From the NCBI RefSeq assembly GCF_018760735.1, contig NZ_JAHHZN010000014.1, positions 1 through 64,000 of the forward strand: a DNA stretch of 64,000 bases. The letters run 5' to 3'. Positions 50,284 to 58,455 of this stretch are shown piece after piece. Both the position numbers and the translations under genes were made by a program. Position 1 is the stretch's first letter, and each line of letters begins with the position of its first letter. Source of the stretch: Hymenobacter piscis (GTDB lineage Bacteria > Bacteroidota > Bacteroidia > Cytophagales > Hymenobacteraceae). The notes beneath the pieces were generated by a model that had not been told where the DNA came from, did no database searches, and saw nothing but the letters and a program-made list of their open reading frames with translations.

Positions 50284-50538
50284 ATGTCATCTGCCGTTCA
50301 GAACCTAACTGCCTACGAAACTGCGCTGAGCCTGCCGGAAGCCGTTCAGCAGGAACTCTACAATCTGCTCTACAAACTGGATATTACGCCCGCCACGCTC
50401 CCGGATATGGTCCCGCAGCTGGCCGAACAGCTGACCCCGATGTACGAGCACGCGTACGGGGTGGCCGTTACGCATCAGCGGGAACTGGAAGCCCTGGTAT
50501 TGTCCGATGCGCAACGGTACCTTCAGGAACGAAAATAG
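50284..50538 (+). CDS. Unknown 84-residue helical protein
   Basis: All-helical, acidic (LTAYETALSLPEAVQQELYNLLYKLDI...). Lies 114 bp after the TraO-like gene on the same strand and ends just before the operon terminator at 50553-50588. Probably the last gene of the tra transcript. No family recognised. Confidence 0.6.
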   Translation: MSSAVQNLTAYETALSLPEAVQQELYNLLYKLDITPATLPDMVPQLAEQLTPMYEHAYGVAVTHQRELEALVLSDAQRYLQERK

Positions 50539-50552
50539 GTCGCATGACCAAT

Positions 50553-50588
50553 AAAAAAGCCCTCGCGTACCGAAGCGAGGGCTTTTTT
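50553..50588. terminator. Terminator of the tra operon
   Basis: AAAAAAGCCCTCGC / GCGAGGGCTTTTTT, bidirectional, between convergent genes at 50538 and 50607. Confidence 0.9.
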
Positions 50589-50606
50589 ATTGAATGTTGG
50601 GCAATG

Positions 50607-51785
50607 TTATTCAGGCTGGCCAAGCGCCCGCCGTATGCCGGCCTGAAGCGCAAGGTCAGTAAACGGCTTGCTCACGTAGCCCTGCACTACCCCAGCCTGC
50701 ACCTGGGCCTGCAGCATTTTCGAGGGGTACGCCGATACCAGCAGAACGGGGATGCCGTACTGCTGCCGGACCTTTTGGGCCAGCTCAACCCCCGTCATTT
50801 CTCCCTCCAGTTTTATGTTCGTTACGACCAGGGAAACCCGGGCCGTTCGCAGCGCGTCCAGCGCTTCCTGTCCCGAGCAAACAGACTCCAGGGCCGTATA
50901 CCCCATCCGTTGTACGCTGCGCCCCATCTCCCCCGCTATTAGCCCATCATCTTCAACGATTAGGATACTGCCTGCTGCTACGGCCGCGGTAGTAGCTGCA
51001 GGGGCCTCCCCTGCTTGCTGGGAGAGCATTGCCTGCTGGTGGGGCTGGTTCAGCGCCAGATAGGATATCAGCAATCCCAGGGCCGCGATAATCAGGTTCA
51101 GGTATTCCCGGAACGTCTTGCCCGCGTCATTGCCCTGCGCTACCAGCTGTTTCAGCAAGTGGCCGTTCTGCTGCTCCAGGCTCACGAGCTGGGCTAAAGC
51201 CGCCTGGACCTTATCAATGGTGGCATCGGTGCGGGTGGGCTGGACAATGGCGGCCGTCATGCTCTGCAGCTGTTGCAGCTGCTGGGTGGCATCCGGCTGA
51301 TGCTCCAGCTCCTGCAGCAAGTGCTGGCCATAGTCTTCCAGGTCGGGTAATTCTGCACTGTGCTCAGCGGCCGCCTCCCGCAGCTGATACATGAAATCGG
51401 TCTGCCAGGCGGCCAGCTCCCGAAACGAACGGGCATAATCACCGATAGCAGCCAGGACGGGCATCGGCCAAGGACTTGGGACAACGCCCGTGGCCAGGAT
51501 GTTCTGACTGACCTGACTGCCAATGGAGGCCAGCAGGCTACCTAACTGCTGGCCGGGCAACTGCTGGCGAACTGCTTCAGGCAGCTGCATCTGGTCCAGT
51601 AATGCCGCCGGCATGGCGGCACTAAACTGGCTGGCTATTGCCTCCAAGGGCTGGAACTGCTGCCGGTATGCCGCCATCCACCCCGGCGTAATAACCGACT
51701 GATTAACCATTTCCTGTATTCGCCGGAGCGGTTCCAGGGCATTGAGCAACCCTGAGAAGTGTCCGGTAAACTGATGATCATCCAT
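50607..51785 (-). CDS. Membrane-linked response-regulator-like protein with Asn at phospho-site
   Basis: 392 residues. The N-terminal 220 residues are helical and unassigned. One hydrophobic segment follows (YLNLIIAALGLLISYLAL, 228-245). The C-terminal 120 residues are a CheY-like receiver: VEDD (277-280), the SAY switch region, and KP (373-374). The expected phospho-acceptor Asp in the β3 strand is Asn323 (SLVVTNIKLEGEMTG), so normal phosphorylation is unlikely. The combination of helical N-terminus, membrane span and receiver, without a kinase, is unusual. It lies 9 bp downstream of umuC on the same strand. Confidence 0.8.
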   Translation of the reverse strand: MDDHQFTGHFSGLLNALEPLRRIQEMVNQSVITPGWMAAYRQQFQPLEAIASQFSAAMPAALLDQMQLPEAVRQQLPGQQLGSLLASIGSQVSQNILATGVVPSPWPMPVLAAIGDYARSFRELAAWQTDFMYQLREAAAEHSAELPDLEDYGQHLLQELEHQPDATQQLQQLQSMTAAIVQPTRTDATIDKVQAALAQLVSLEQQNGHLLKQLVAQGNDAGKTFREYLNLIIAALGLLISYLALNQPHQQAMLSQQAGEAPAATTAAVAAGSILIVEDDGLIAGEMGRSVQRMGYTALESVCSGQEALDALRTARVSLVVTNIKLEGEMTGVELAQKVRQQYGIPVLLVSAYPSKMLQAQVQAGVVQGYVSKPFTDLALQAGIRRALGQPE

Positions 51786-51794
51786 GGTCCTGCG

Positions 51795-53099
51795 TTAATT
51801 GATGAACAGTAAGTCTTCAAGCCGGGTCGTATAGGCCGGACTTCGCCACTGGCTCTTACTTTGCCAGGGGGCAGCTTCGCCGGCCGGCGCAACGGCGCAC
51901 CCAACCGTGACTTTACCCCGCCCGAATTTAGCATTAAGCTGGTCGAGGCATTGCATCAGCTCCGGCCGACCTGCCGCGGCCGGCGCGGCTGGGCTGGTGA
52001 ACAGATCCAGCTGCCGCCCCTGGCCCGGGGGCTCCAGCCCATCGAGCACCACGCCGGCTTTCGTGTAGGCCGCGCCGGGTTCCCATAGCCGGTCCAGCAG
52101 ACCCCGCCCGACCTGCAGCAGCCGCAAGGTGTCGGCCGTGGGGCCGCCGGGTAGCGTCAGCGTCGCCGACCGCCCGGCCGGGCCAACGAGTCCCGGATCA
52201 AACCGATTCTTACTCAGGTACACCGTGACAATGTGGGCCTCGTCGCCCTGCGCCCGCAGTTTCTCGGCGGCCTTGATCAGGTAGGTGCTGACGGCCCCCC
52301 ACACGGCCTCCCGGTCCTGGAGCACCTGGCCGAACGTGCGCGAATAGCTCAGGCTCTGCCGGCGCAATGAACCGTCCTCGGACGGCAGCAGGCCCTGGCA
52401 GGGCTGGCCGCGCAGCTCCTGCACCAGCCGCCACCCGACGATGCCGCCCAGGTATTTGCGGGCCCACCCTTCCGAGACGCCGGCCAGCTGCCAGGCCGTA
52501 GCCAAGCCGTGCTGCTGCAGCGTCCGGGCGTATTGGCCTCCGATACCCCACACATCCCCCACCGGCAACGCCCGCAGCGCCCGTTCCCGCCGGCTTTCCG
52601 TATCGAGCACCAGCACGCCCTGCAGTTCGGCGTACTTCTTGGCCAGGCGGTTGGCAACCTTGGCCAGCGTCTTGGTCGGGGCCACCCCGACGCAGGATGG
52701 CAGCCCAGTGCAGGCCAGCACGTCCTGTTTCGCCTCCCGCGCAATTCGCAGGGGCGGCAGCAGGTATCGTTCCATGCCGTGCAGGTCTAGAAAGGCCTCG
52801 TCAATGGAGTAGATTTCAATGGGGGCATGGCTGGCCAGCCGCCGCATAAAACGGGCGCTCAGGTCCCCGTACAGGGCGTAATTTGAGCTGAGCGCGTGGC
52901 CCTGCAGCCGCCGCAGCTGCTCGCGTATTTCGAAGTAGGGGACGCCGCGGCGGATACCGCTGGCTTTCGCCTCGGCCGACAAGCTCACGACCGACCCATC
53001 ATTGTTGCTCAGGATAACGACGGGTACGCCCTCCAGGCGGGGCTGGAAAACCCGCTCACAGGAAACGTAGAAGTTCGTGCCGTCAACCAGGGCAAACAT
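51795..53099 (-). CDS. umuC: UmuC-type Y-family DNA polymerase (Pol V subunit)
   Basis: 434 residues. Error-prone translesion polymerase. Start [18 protein letters not shown]; catalytic [10 protein letters not shown] (SIDE motif), [45 protein letters not shown] and [14 protein letters not shown] (helix-hairpin-helix) are all intact. The C-terminus contains QLDLFTSP, a clamp-binding peptide. The ATG directly follows a copy of the dispersed pyrimidine motif. Paired with umuD 67 bp upstream, forming a mutagenic-repair operon as found on many conjugative plasmids. Confidence 0.95.
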   Translation of the reverse strand: MFALVDGTNFYVSCERVFQPRLEGVPVVILSNNDGSVVSLSAEAKASGIRRGVPYFEIREQLRRLQGHALSSNYALYGDLSARFMRRLASHAPIEIYSIDEAFLDLHGMERYLLPPLRIAREAKQDVLACTGLPSCVGVAPTKTLAKVANRLAKKYAELQGVLVLDTESRRERALRALPVGDVWGIGGQYARTLQQHGLATAWQLAGVSEGWARKYLGGIVGWRLVQELRGQPCQGLLPSEDGSLRRQSLSYSRTFGQVLQDREAVWGAVSTYLIKAAEKLRAQGDEAHIVTVYLSKNRFDPGLVGPAGRSATLTLPGGPTADTLRLLQVGRGLLDRLWEPGAAYTKAGVVLDGLEPPGQGRQLDLFTSPAAPAAAGRPELMQCLDQLNAKFGRGKVTVGCAVAPAGEAAPWQSKSQWRSPAYTTRLEDLLFIN

Positions 53100-53118
53100 G
53101 GGCGGTGGGGAAGAAAGG
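53100..53118 (-). repeat. Dispersed pyrimidine motif, leader copy before umuC
   Basis: Minus strand CCTTTCTTCCCCACCGCCC, immediately followed by the umuC ATG at 53099. Confidence 0.65.
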
Positions 53119-53166
53119 TGAAAAAGTATCGACGCCGGCGTGATAGGGGGCATGAGGCTCCTTTCG

Positions 53167-53634
53167 TTACTCCCGTGTGCGCAGCAGCGCCGTCAGCTTG
53201 CCCGGTATCAGCTCGTGCACCACATGCGTTACCACGCCCCAGATGCGCAGGCTTTCCGGCTCGGTAATTTCAAAGGGCTGGTAGGCCGGATTTTCCGGCT
53301 TCAGCCACCAGGTATTTCCCTCGCGTACCAGGCGCTTCACGGTGCATTCTCCCTCGATGACGGCTACCACAATCATGTTGTGGTCCGCCTCCAGGTGCTT
53401 ATCAACCGCCAGCAGGTCGCCGGTGTGAATCTCGGCCCCGCTCATACTCTCCCCGCTTACGCGCACCAGGTACGTGGCATCCGGGTGGCGGAACAGCAGC
53501 CGGTTCATATCGAACAATTCCGCCATTTCCTCAGAGGCCGGGGACGGAAAACCGGCCGGTACCAGGGAGCTGAAAACCGGAATCCAATGGGTCGTGGTGG
53601 GTTCGGGAACGGGGAGAAGCGAAACGGTGGCCAT
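53167..53634 (-). CDS. umuD: UmuD-type protease / Pol V accessory protein
   Basis: 155 residues, start [10 protein letters not shown] at 53634. Self-cleaving S24 peptidase-like protein. The cleavage-type dipeptide is AG in PAGFPSPA, catalytic Ser in GESMSGA, catalytic Lys in CTVKRL. After RecA-stimulated self-cleavage it would form the accessory dimer of the umuC polymerase. Upstream lies a candidate SOS-type control region. Confidence 0.95.
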   Translation of the reverse strand: MATVSLLPVPEPTTTHWIPVFSSLVPAGFPSPASEEMAELFDMNRLLFRHPDATYLVRVSGESMSGAEIHTGDLLAVDKHLEADHNMIVVAVIEGECTVKRLVREGNTWWLKPENPAYQPFEITEPESLRIWGVVTHVVHELIPGKLTALLRTRE

Positions 53635-53662
53635 GGGAACTACTACGGGCAAAAGCCCAACT

Positions 53663-53713
53663 TAGCTAAAGATTATAGCAAAGCTATATGCTGGCTAATA
53701 AAACTAGGCAAAA
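53663..53713 (-). promoter_or_regulatory. Putative umuDC promoter/operator
   Basis: On the minus strand TAGCTTTG (53686-53679) matches TAnnTTTG, with TTTTG 22 bp upstream. The TAGCT half recurs inverted (TAGCTA at 53663-53668), a possible LexA-type operator. Not proven. Confidence 0.35.
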
Positions 53714-53813
53714 CTTTTTTTCCGGAAACTGGTCGCGCGGCACTAACGGCACCCTATTTACCCGTGTTCACGGCCGGGAACACCCTCATTCCACAGTTCT
53801 CCTTTTTGTATTC

Positions 53814-54119
53814 ATGAGTTTACCTACTCTGCCCTCTACCAAGTACGCCTGGGGCGCCGCCGTGCTGGTTTCCAGCCTTTCGCTCACCACCCCGCTGCTG
53901 TACTGGCACCATCCGTGGCTGTATGCCGGGACGAACCTACTGCTGGCCGGCTTGCTGGCCCTGCAGATGCTCCTGGCTCACCTACCCGACATTTTCAAGG
54001 CGCTCGGCCAGATGCGGCTGAACATCAGCAAAGGCCAATCCCTACTCCTAAACGCCTCGCCACCCATCAAACGTCACCGGCGCAAAACGCCCGCCCGCAA
54101 AGCACCCCGCGCTAAATAG
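53814..54119 (+). CDS. Two-span membrane protein with basic tail (101 aa)
   Basis: Start MSLPTLPSTKYAWG at 53814. Hydrophobic segments WGAAVLVSSLSLTTPLLYW and LYAGTNLLLAGLLALQMLLAHL, then a Lys/Arg-rich tail (PPIKRHRRKTPARKAPRAK). Divergent from umuD and 79 bp upstream of the XRE regulator. No family recognised. Confidence 0.65.
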   Translation: MSLPTLPSTKYAWGAAVLVSSLSLTTPLLYWHHPWLYAGTNLLLAGLLALQMLLAHLPDIFKALGQMRLNISKGQSLLLNASPPIKRHRRKTPARKAPRAK

Positions 54120-54154
54120 GGTCCGCGAAAAGGTGAAAAGAAGGCACCTACTGG

Positions 54155-54173
54155 TTTTCTTCCCAACCGCCCC
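54155..54173 (+). repeat. Dispersed pyrimidine motif, leader copy
   Basis: TTTTCTTCCCAACCGCCCC, 25 bp before the XRE regulator ATG. Confidence 0.6.
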
Positions 54174-54198
54174 ACAGCTTTGTAAAAACGCCTCGCCC

Positions 54199-55014
54199 AT
54201 GAGCTTACACCTTCGCTTGAAAAACCTGCGCGGCCTGCGCAAACTGACCCAGCAGCAGATGGCCGATCAACTGCACATGACCCGGCCCAACTATTCCAAG
54301 CTGGAGAAGCGGCCCACCAACATCCGGATCGAACTACTGCAGCGGATGGCAGCGGTATTACAAGTGCCCCCAGGCCTGCTGTTCTCCGCGCAGCTCTTCG
54401 ACACGGCGGAGTCTGCTACCGCGTGGAATGAGTTTGATCTGATGCTGGAAATGGCCTACGAGCACATGAGCTATAACGTGGCCGTCATCCCCTACGATGA
54501 GTTAACTCTGGAACAACTGGCCCTGGTCACCAGTAAAGGATACGGCTCCCGGGAAGCGTATGAGAATACCCCTCTGCAGGGCCGGCTGTACTCGCACGGC
54601 CCCCGGCAGATCCTGGATCAGCTGTTTCGGGGCCTGGGCTTTTCGACTCTGTTTGAGCATTATCTGGTGGAACACCCCACCTGGCTGCAACGGTGGGCAA
54701 CCTACTCGCTGCGCGAAGAGCGCCAGAAAGTGCTGGCCCTGCTGCCGGCCGGGGAGCAGGAAAACTATCCCGAGGAGCCCGAAGTTGATGAGCGCGACTA
54801 CCTGCTTGTATTCTCCATCTCCCTGAATATGCCGGATGGTACTGAGCAGCATTTAGAACTGGCTCAGCGCGACATTCCGGAAGGCCTGGACGAAGAGCAG
54901 GCCCTGCAGCAGCTCATTCGCACGCGTGGGGCGGTTGATGGCGACATTCGGTGTTTCACCTTTGATGGGTATACAATGATTTGGGACATTGTAACCGATA
55001 TCTACAGTATCTGA
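54199..55014 (+). CDS. XRE-family transcriptional regulator with unknown C-terminal domain
   Basis: 271 residues. N-terminal helix-turn-helix (LRLKNLRGLRKLTQQQMADQLHMTRPNYSKLEKRPTNIRIELLQRMAAVL, residues 3-55) of the XRE/Cro type. The remaining 200 residues are a separate domain without recognised motifs (acidic, with EEQALQQLIRTRGAVDGDIRCFTFDGYTMIWDI near the end). It may regulate the nearby metalloprotease or the plasmid promoters. Start chosen at 54199 after the pyrimidine motif. Confidence 0.8.
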   Translation: MSLHLRLKNLRGLRKLTQQQMADQLHMTRPNYSKLEKRPTNIRIELLQRMAAVLQVPPGLLFSAQLFDTAESATAWNEFDLMLEMAYEHMSYNVAVIPYDELTLEQLALVTSKGYGSREAYENTPLQGRLYSHGPRQILDQLFRGLGFSTLFEHYLVEHPTWLQRWATYSLREERQKVLALLPAGEQENYPEEPEVDERDYLLVFSISLNMPDGTEQHLELAQRDIPEGLDEEQALQQLIRTRGAVDGDIRCFTFDGYTMIWDIVTDIYSI

Positions 55015-55027
55015 GCGCCTGCTAGGC

Positions 55028-55927
55028 CTATTCCTCGTCCGTCAAGTCGGCTTCCTCTTGCAGTTGCTGCAACACGTCGTCAATCTGCCGGCGGATGCTC
55101 AATAGCTGCTCCCGCACGCTGGCCCGCTGCGAGCGGGCCAGCGTGCGGGGTGCTTTCGTCTGTTCCTGCCAGTAGGCTTCTTCTGCTTCCTGCTCATGGC
55201 GCCGCCAGACCGCATCGTAGGTGTTTACCTTGGCGTAGGCGAAAGAGCTTCCCTGGTACTCCCGCTCGAAATAGTAGCGGGTACGTTCCCGGTAGCCGCT
55301 GCCGTCGCCGTTGGTCACGGCCCCGGACCAGCCGGGCACGACCTGCGGCACCGGCTCCCGGCTGAAGGCTTCCAGTTCCGGCAGCACTGCTTCGGCTCGC
55401 GCTACGGCCTCGGCCAGCTGCTCGCTGTGCTGCTCGAAATGTGGTGGCCCGCTACGCTGCCAGCAGGTAAACAGCTCACTCCATTGCAGGCGCTTCAGCA
55501 GAGCTTCCGCCCGCCGTTGCCATGCCACGGCGTGCTGCAGTGGAATGCCATCGGTATCATCCAACCGGTAGATACCCTCCAGTACCTGTTCTACCACCCC
55601 GCTACGCGTGTGCCACAGTTGCGCTGCTTGCTGCAACAGCTCGTCCAGCCGGGCAAAGTTGTCGTACTCGTGGCCGGGAAGGTGGGGAATGGGGAATGCC
55701 TCCTGCTGGCGCAGCCGTCCGAGTAATCCAACAAAGGTGTTCGGGTGCAGCGGCCAGGTGCGCAGCGGCTGGCCGGGCTCCTCCAGGACGAACTGGGCCC
55801 GCCGGCTCCAGGCCTGCTGCGCGTTCAGCTCATAGTAAGGAATCAGCCACCAGCGCACGGCCGGCGAAACCGGCTGCTGCATCAGGTCGGCCAACGCGGC
55901 TTTATTCAGGACGGGCTGCTTACTCAT
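55028..55927 (-). CDS. Unknown 299-residue protein
   Basis: Helical, rich in Trp, Gln and Glu (AVRWWLIPYYELNAQQAWSRRAQFVL; TYDAVWRRHEQEAEEAYWQEQ). The C-terminal RASVREQLLSIRRQIDDVLQQLQEEADL is a likely coiled coil. Convergent with the XRE gene with a 13-bp gap. No family recognised. Confidence 0.7.
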   Translation of the reverse strand: MSKQPVLNKAALADLMQQPVSPAVRWWLIPYYELNAQQAWSRRAQFVLEEPGQPLRTWPLHPNTFVGLLGRLRQQEAFPIPHLPGHEYDNFARLDELLQQAAQLWHTRSGVVEQVLEGIYRLDDTDGIPLQHAVAWQRRAEALLKRLQWSELFTCWQRSGPPHFEQHSEQLAEAVARAEAVLPELEAFSREPVPQVVPGWSGAVTNGDGSGYRERTRYYFEREYQGSSFAYAKVNTYDAVWRRHEQEAEEAYWQEQTKAPRTLARSQRASVREQLLSIRRQIDDVLQQLQEEADLTDEE

Positions 55928-55968
55928 AAGGCGAAGGTACTACCCCCCGGCTGGTCTCCCTGCACATA

Positions 55969-55976
55969 TACTTTTG
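55969..55976 (+). promoter_or_regulatory. Possible -7 element
   Basis: TACTTTTG matches TAnnTTTG exactly, about 90 bp before the ATG at 56068. No -33 element is evident. Confidence 0.3.
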
Positions 55977-56067
55977 TTACGTGGAATTATTCCAGGTAGC
56001 GGCTGGTTGCGAGTATGGAAAGCCACTTAGGCCATTTCCGTGACCCATTTTTTATCTATTCATACGT

Positions 56068-56553
56068 ATGAAAAAGAACCCTTATCAGCTGCGGCTGAAG
56101 GTTGGCGAGTTCCAACAGTTTATTGGCGAAGAAGCCTACAACCCCGTGCTGGAGCGGGTGTTTCACCACCTCAACGATAGTGCCATTCACGCGGTCTCGC
56201 TGTACCCCGGCTTGACCGTTTCGAAGCATTCGCACGCTCGCCCGGCTACCAGTCCAGGAACGGACGTATTTGACATCTGCATCCGCACCAACGAGCCGGA
56301 AGGCCGGCGCAAAGTGCTGCTCTACGACCTGTTTCATGAGTGGGGCCACTTCCTGGATGAGCAGCGGCTACCCCAGGGGCAGGAGCATGACCCTTGTTTG
56401 CAGCTGGGCCGGGAAGAACGGGCCTGGGAGTTTGCCGATAAGGAATTTGCCCGGCATCCGGAGCTGGCCGCCGACCGGCCCGCCTACGAGGCCTACCAGC
56501 AGCAATGCCTAGCTAGCTACCGGCAGCGGTGCCAGTTGAGTCCGATCAGCTAA
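56068..56553 (+). CDS. ImmA/IrrE-like zinc metalloprotease
   Basis: 161 residues. LLYDLFHEWGHFLDEQR contains HExxH (HEWGH), and EERAWEFADKEF about 35 residues later gives the Glu ligand and An.FA-type helix of the ImmA/IrrE (M78-like) family. In known systems such proteases cleave a cognate XRE repressor; an XRE regulator lies 1 kb upstream, although another gene intervenes. Followed by a strong terminator. Family call likely, partner assignment inferred. Confidence 0.65.
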   Translation: MKKNPYQLRLKVGEFQQFIGEEAYNPVLERVFHHLNDSAIHAVSLYPGLTVSKHSHARPATSPGTDVFDICIRTNEPEGRRKVLLYDLFHEWGHFLDEQRLPQGQEHDPCLQLGREERAWEFADKEFARHPELAADRPAYEAYQQQCLASYRQRCQLSPIS

Positions 56554-56570
56554 GCCGTTAAGCGAAGTAA

Positions 56571-56607
56571 CGAAAACGCCCGACCTACCGCAGGTCGGGC
56601 GTTTTCG
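56571..56607. terminator. Bidirectional terminator
   Basis: CGAAAACGCCCGACCT / AGGTCGGGCGTTTTCG with a 5-nt loop, between convergent genes at 56553 and 56627. Confidence 0.9.
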
Positions 56608-56626
56608 TGTAGTGGAACTGCCGGCC

Positions 56627-57613
56627 CTATAAGCCCAGCTTTTTGCCGGCGTTGTACTGGGCAACGGAATCAACGCGGGTATAGCGGCGGATCATCTCGC
56701 TGCTCTTGTGCTTGGTCTGGTTCATCACCTCCGCGTCGTCGGCCCCGTTCAGCTTGGCCACCGTCACGAAGGAGGCCCGCAGCGAGTGGGCCGAATATTT
56801 CGCCCCAAGGTGACGCTGTACGATGTCGTTGATGGCATCCGCGCTCAGCCGACGCGCACTCAGCCGCTCCCCCTTGTGGAAAGAACGAAACAGGGGCCCC
56901 TGGGTAGCGCCCTGCGCCCGCAGGTAGGCCAGCCACTGCTGCAGCGTCCGCAGCGGGCAGGTATCCACGTCAGGAGAATAAAAAATGGCCTTTTCCTCGT
57001 GCTCCCCCAGCTGGTTGGTTTTGCTGCCCAACAGCGTTACGATCAGCTCACCGGCCCGAAAGTTCAGCTGCTCAATATCGAGGGCACTCAGCTCCTGGCG
57101 GCGGAAGGCGCCGGCGAAGCCCAGCAGCAGCAGGGCGCGGGCGCGCAAGCCACCGGGCCGGCTCGCGTCGATGGACCGGATAACGCGCTTGAACTCGGCC
57201 ACCGTAAAGGCTTCGGCCTGCTTCTGCCGCTTTCCCACCTTGCGCAGAATTCCTTTGAACAGGGCCTTCAGCTTGGGATGGTCCGTCGGCGGCTCCAGGT
57301 TCACGGCCCGGTGGTGGCGGCTGATGGCCGCCTTGTGGCGCTGAATCGTGGCCGGCTTCTTTTCTTCCCGGAACAATTGCACCAGAAAGCCGGCGACTGT
57401 CGCGGACGAGGCCGGTAGCGGCCGCTGCCGGTTTTCCTTGCACCACTTGGTGAAACGCTTCCAGTCACCGGCATACGCCCGGCCTGTACTCTCGGCCCCC
57501 TTCTCCCCGCTATGCACCAACTCGCTGGCCTCGGCCACGTAGGGCTCCAGGCCCGATAAATCCAGCTCGGAATCCGGGGGCGTAACGACAACTAACGGGT
57601 GGGACGTGCTCAT
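56627..57613 (-). CDS. Tyrosine recombinase (site-specific integrase)
   Basis: 328 residues. N-terminal SAM-like core-binding domain (about residues 30-125) and C-terminal catalytic domain with FAGAFRRQEL (Arg171), HSLRASF (His276, Arg279), a later His302 and Tyr311 (RRYTR). All catalytic positions appear intact. The short form is typical of plasmid or transposon recombinases used for multimer resolution or integration. Its ATG overlaps the stop of the coiled-coil frame of the CoiA-like locus (ATGA), so they are co-translated. Confidence 0.9.
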   Translation of the reverse strand: MSTSHPLVVVTPPDSELDLSGLEPYVAEASELVHSGEKGAESTGRAYAGDWKRFTKWCKENRQRPLPASSATVAGFLVQLFREEKKPATIQRHKAAISRHHRAVNLEPPTDHPKLKALFKGILRKVGKRQKQAEAFTVAEFKRVIRSIDASRPGGLRARALLLLGFAGAFRRQELSALDIEQLNFRAGELIVTLLGSKTNQLGEHEEKAIFYSPDVDTCPLRTLQQWLAYLRAQGATQGPLFRSFHKGERLSARRLSADAINDIVQRHLGAKYSAHSLRASFVTVAKLNGADDAEVMNQTKHKSSEMIRRYTRVDSVAQYNAGKKLGL

Positions 57614-58455
57614 GACTGGAAAGGTAGCCGAATCTCGGGGAACTCATCCGCGCTCAGCAGCCCCTGGGCCACCAGCTCGCGCTTTAATTCCTTGCATTTC
57701 CTGGTAATACTGCTCAAATCGCTGGAGGTCTGATACTCGCTTTGCTGCACTTCGCTCAGCCGTTGTTTCCGCTGTTCCAAGTCCTGCCTCCGCTTTTGTA
57801 AGTTCTTCTTCTTCTGCTCTAAGCTGCTCTGCTTGCTGATCAAGTAGTTTCGCCTCTCGGTCCAGGGCTTCTCGCTCTCGGATGGCGTATTGTTCTCGAA
57901 GGCGCGTAAGACGTCGTTCAACGTCTGCAACCTGGATTCCAAGGCTGCTACGTCGGCGGCCCAGGTCTCGGCTAGGGCGCTGTGCTCGGCCTTCCAGGTA
58001 TGGTAGCACGCGTGCAAGCTGCGCTTCTCCGTTTCTAATCGACTTTCCCAGGCTGATTTCCGCTGTTGATAGAGCTCGTTGTCGGCTTCGTATTTCTTTC
58101 TCGTGTTGCGCAAGCGCGTCGCCCCTTCGCTCAAGCTCTGCTCGGTATCCCTCCACTCCCGGTCGTATTTCTTCCGCAAGTCGTGTTTCTCGCTCTCCTC
58201 GTCGCGCTTCAAGTCCCGCAACAAATTCCTGGCCCGTTGCCTCAGCGACCCGATATGCCTCGTTTTGTTCTGCCACGTCAGCTCTTCCCAATAGCCCTCT
58301 AACTGCGAATACAGCTCCTTTAACTCGGTTAAGTCGGCACTTGAGCGTTTCCGCCCGGTCAGAAACTGGTCCCGGGAGGTCAGTAGCTGGGATACATCCC
58401 GCACCAAGTAGGCGGGGATCAGCTGCATCAAACTGGTAGGTAGCTCGCTGGCCAT
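57610..58455 (-). CDS. Coiled-coil C-terminal part of the CoiA-like gene (frame +1)
   Basis: Overlaps the preceding entry in the +1 frame. It has the GC-rich third positions expected here, a long charged coiled coil (LSEGATRLRNTRKKYEADNELYQQRKSAWESRL...), a natural-looking end (ELKRELVAQGLLSADEFPEIRLPFQS), and an ATGA overlap with the recombinase start. It could be translated from the ATG at 58455, or be the true C-terminus of the CoiA-like protein reached by a +1 frameshift. A run of four C (minus strand, 58417-58414) followed by GCC is a candidate slip or indel site. Confidence 0.6.
   Translation of the reverse strand: MASELPTSLMQLIPAYLVRDVSQLLTSRDQFLTGRKRSSADLTELKELYSQLEGYWEELTWQNKTRHIGSLRQRARNLLRDLKRDEESEKHDLRKKYDREWRDTEQSLSEGATRLRNTRKKYEADNELYQQRKSAWESRLETEKRSLHACYHTWKAEHSALAETWAADVAALESRLQTLNDVLRAFENNTPSESEKPWTERRNYLISKQSSLEQKKKNLQKRRQDLEQRKQRLSEVQQSEYQTSSDLSSITRKCKELKRELVAQGLLSADEFPEIRLPFQS

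Noticed and set aside
56627..57613. Attachment sites for the tyrosine recombinase
   Set aside because: No direct repeat pair flanking a segment, and no tRNA 3' end, could be found in the window.
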